From Aquimarina algiphila (GTDB taxonomy: Bacteria; Bacteroidota; Bacteroidia; Flavobacteriales; Flavobacteriaceae): DNA of 64,000 nucleotides. The notes under the pieces are model-generated. The model did not search any database. It was not told the origin of the DNA and saw only the letters and a list, made by a program, of their open reading frames with translations. A program made the translations under genes and the position numbers. Numbering within the stretch: the first letter of the stretch is position 1; each line of letters begins with the position of its first letter. The DNA is taken from the NCBI RefSeq assembly GCF_007489275.1, contig NZ_VLNR01000015.1, positions 1-64,000 of the forward strand, given 5' to 3'. Of the stretch, positions 63,217-64,000 are shown in pieces.

Positions 63217-64000
63217 TTATTTGTATGTTCTTATACTTTCGATAATTACAGAAGTTAGAATCAAAACACCTCCTATTATTGTAGAGAACACGGGAATTTC
63301 TTTCAAAAAAATCATTCCAATAATAATACCATAGACTGGTTGCACGCTACTTATAATACTAGCAGTTGTAATTGAAAAACGTTTAAAACTTCCTAAAAAT
63401 AATGTATGCCCTATAGCTGTGGTCAACAAGGCTAAAGTGAGGGTTGGCATCCATTGATCCTTTATTCCCGAACTATCCATAAAGAAAAGAAAAGGTAAGA
63501 GAAAAATACTTACAATAACTAATTGATACCACATTAACGCAGAACCATTATAATTTGCAACCTTGGTTTTCATAATCAGATTCCGTAATGAATAGCATAT
63601 AGCTGATAAGATTCCGAGTCCCACTGCTTTTGTGTATGAATTACTAAAATCTAAACCGGGTACTAAAAAATAAATACCGACCAAGACCAATAATGCTAGA
63701 AGCAAATGTACTTTTTGAAATTTTGTCTTTAATAAAACAGGTTCTAACAATGCAGTAATCACTGGATAAGTAAAGATAGATAGCATTCCGATTGCTACAT
63801 TAGATAATTTCAAGGCATAGAAATAAGTGATCCAATGTAACCCCATCAGTATACCACTTAAAAGAATAGTAGGTTGATCTTTACTTCCTATCTTAAAAGA
63901 AATACCTTTCCAACGGCAAAAGATAAAAAGCAGGACTCCTGCAAATAATGCTCTAAACCCAATAATTACAGGTACTGGCATATCAATATATCTTCCTAAA
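63217..64000 (-). CDS. DMT-superfamily (EamA) transporter, cut by the window end
   Basis: About 260 residues visible. The ATG at 63981 is not convincing: in-frame codons before it (LGRYID) continue to the window edge and the usual first helix of EamA proteins is missing. The visible part has nine helices in two EamA repeats: GFRALFAGVLLFIFCRW, GMLSIFTYPVITALLEPVLL in the first, TLALLTTAIGHTLFLGSFKRFSI and SSVQPVYGIIIGMIFLKEIP in the second. The substrate is unknown; the family moves amino acids, drugs or metabolites across the inner membrane. Confidence 0.88.
   Translation of the reverse strand, partial: LGRYIDMPVPVIIGFRALFAGVLLFIFCRWKGISFKIGSKDQPTILLSGILMGLHWITYFYALKLSNVAIGMLSIFTYPVITALLEPVLLKTKFQKVHLLLALLVLVGIYFLVPGLDFSNSYTKAVGLGILSAICYSLRNLIMKTKVANYNGSALMWYQLVIVSIFLLPFLFFMDSSGIKDQWMPTLTLALLTTAIGHTLFLGSFKRFSITTASIISSVQPVYGIIIGMIFLKEIPVFSTIIGGVLILTSVIIESIRTYK

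Overview
The window is low-GC DNA with long intergenic AT runs, flavobacterial promoters (TAnnTTTG at about -7, sometimes with a TTG 18-19 bp upstream) and Bacteroidota-type families (DUF4294, DUF4212, DUF3857 pairs, TlpA with an N-terminal DUF4369-like region, head-GIN DUF2807). It suggests a chromosome segment of a Flavobacteriia member, perhaps Aquimarina-like; the genus is a guess. I see no rRNA, tRNA, CRISPR array or complete insertion sequence.

Layout. 0-9.5 kb: two promoters reading off the left edge, a DUF4294 protein, an M42 peptidase, a pair of exported DUF3857 proteins (the first broken by a one-base frameshift), then a cNMP/CBS/DUF294 nucleotidyltransferase-like protein overlapping in operon style with a DnaQ-like exonuclease. 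9.5-20.9 kb: an acetate/propionate island, all on the minus strand: acs, a propionyl-CoA synthetase-like gene, a small membrane protein, a single-domain response regulator, an SLC5-histidine kinase fusion of the CrbS type, a second small membrane protein, a VC2705-type cation/acetate symporter with its DUF4212 partner, an outer-membrane porin, and a transposase-derived zinc-ribbon/HTH protein that is the best candidate local regulator. 21-32.7 kb: housekeeping and stress genes (Nudix, Dps, TlpA, rhomboid, GAF protein), a very large metallophosphoesterase/beta-barrel lipoprotein with a kinase-like middle region, and an HD protein with a Pycsar-effector-like membrane domain.

32.8-50.1 kb is the most interesting part. 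A fatty acyl-AMP ligase, an acyl-CoA dehydrogenase-like enzyme, a free acyl carrier protein and a single-module NRPS (C-A-PCP-TE) form one minus-strand run. It is followed by an SRPBCC protein, an MMPL/RND transporter, a LolA-like protein and an outer-membrane porin-like protein. A Sfp-type phosphopantetheinyl transferase and three tandem 299-residue LpxL/HtrB-like acyltransferases lie beside it on the plus strand. The A-domain pocket reads as threonine and the TE nucleophile is cysteine instead of serine. The simplest reading is a pathway that activates a fatty acid, loads and desaturates it on the ACP, joins it to threonine, releases it (hydrolysis or possibly beta-lactone closure) and exports it.

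50.8-64 kb returns to core genes: an orphan ParB-like protein, glmM, an ACP phosphodiesterase-like gene, ggt, a head-GIN protein, dnaK, serine dehydratase, panB, an RluA-type pseudouridine synthase, DinB, and a DMT transporter cut by the window end.
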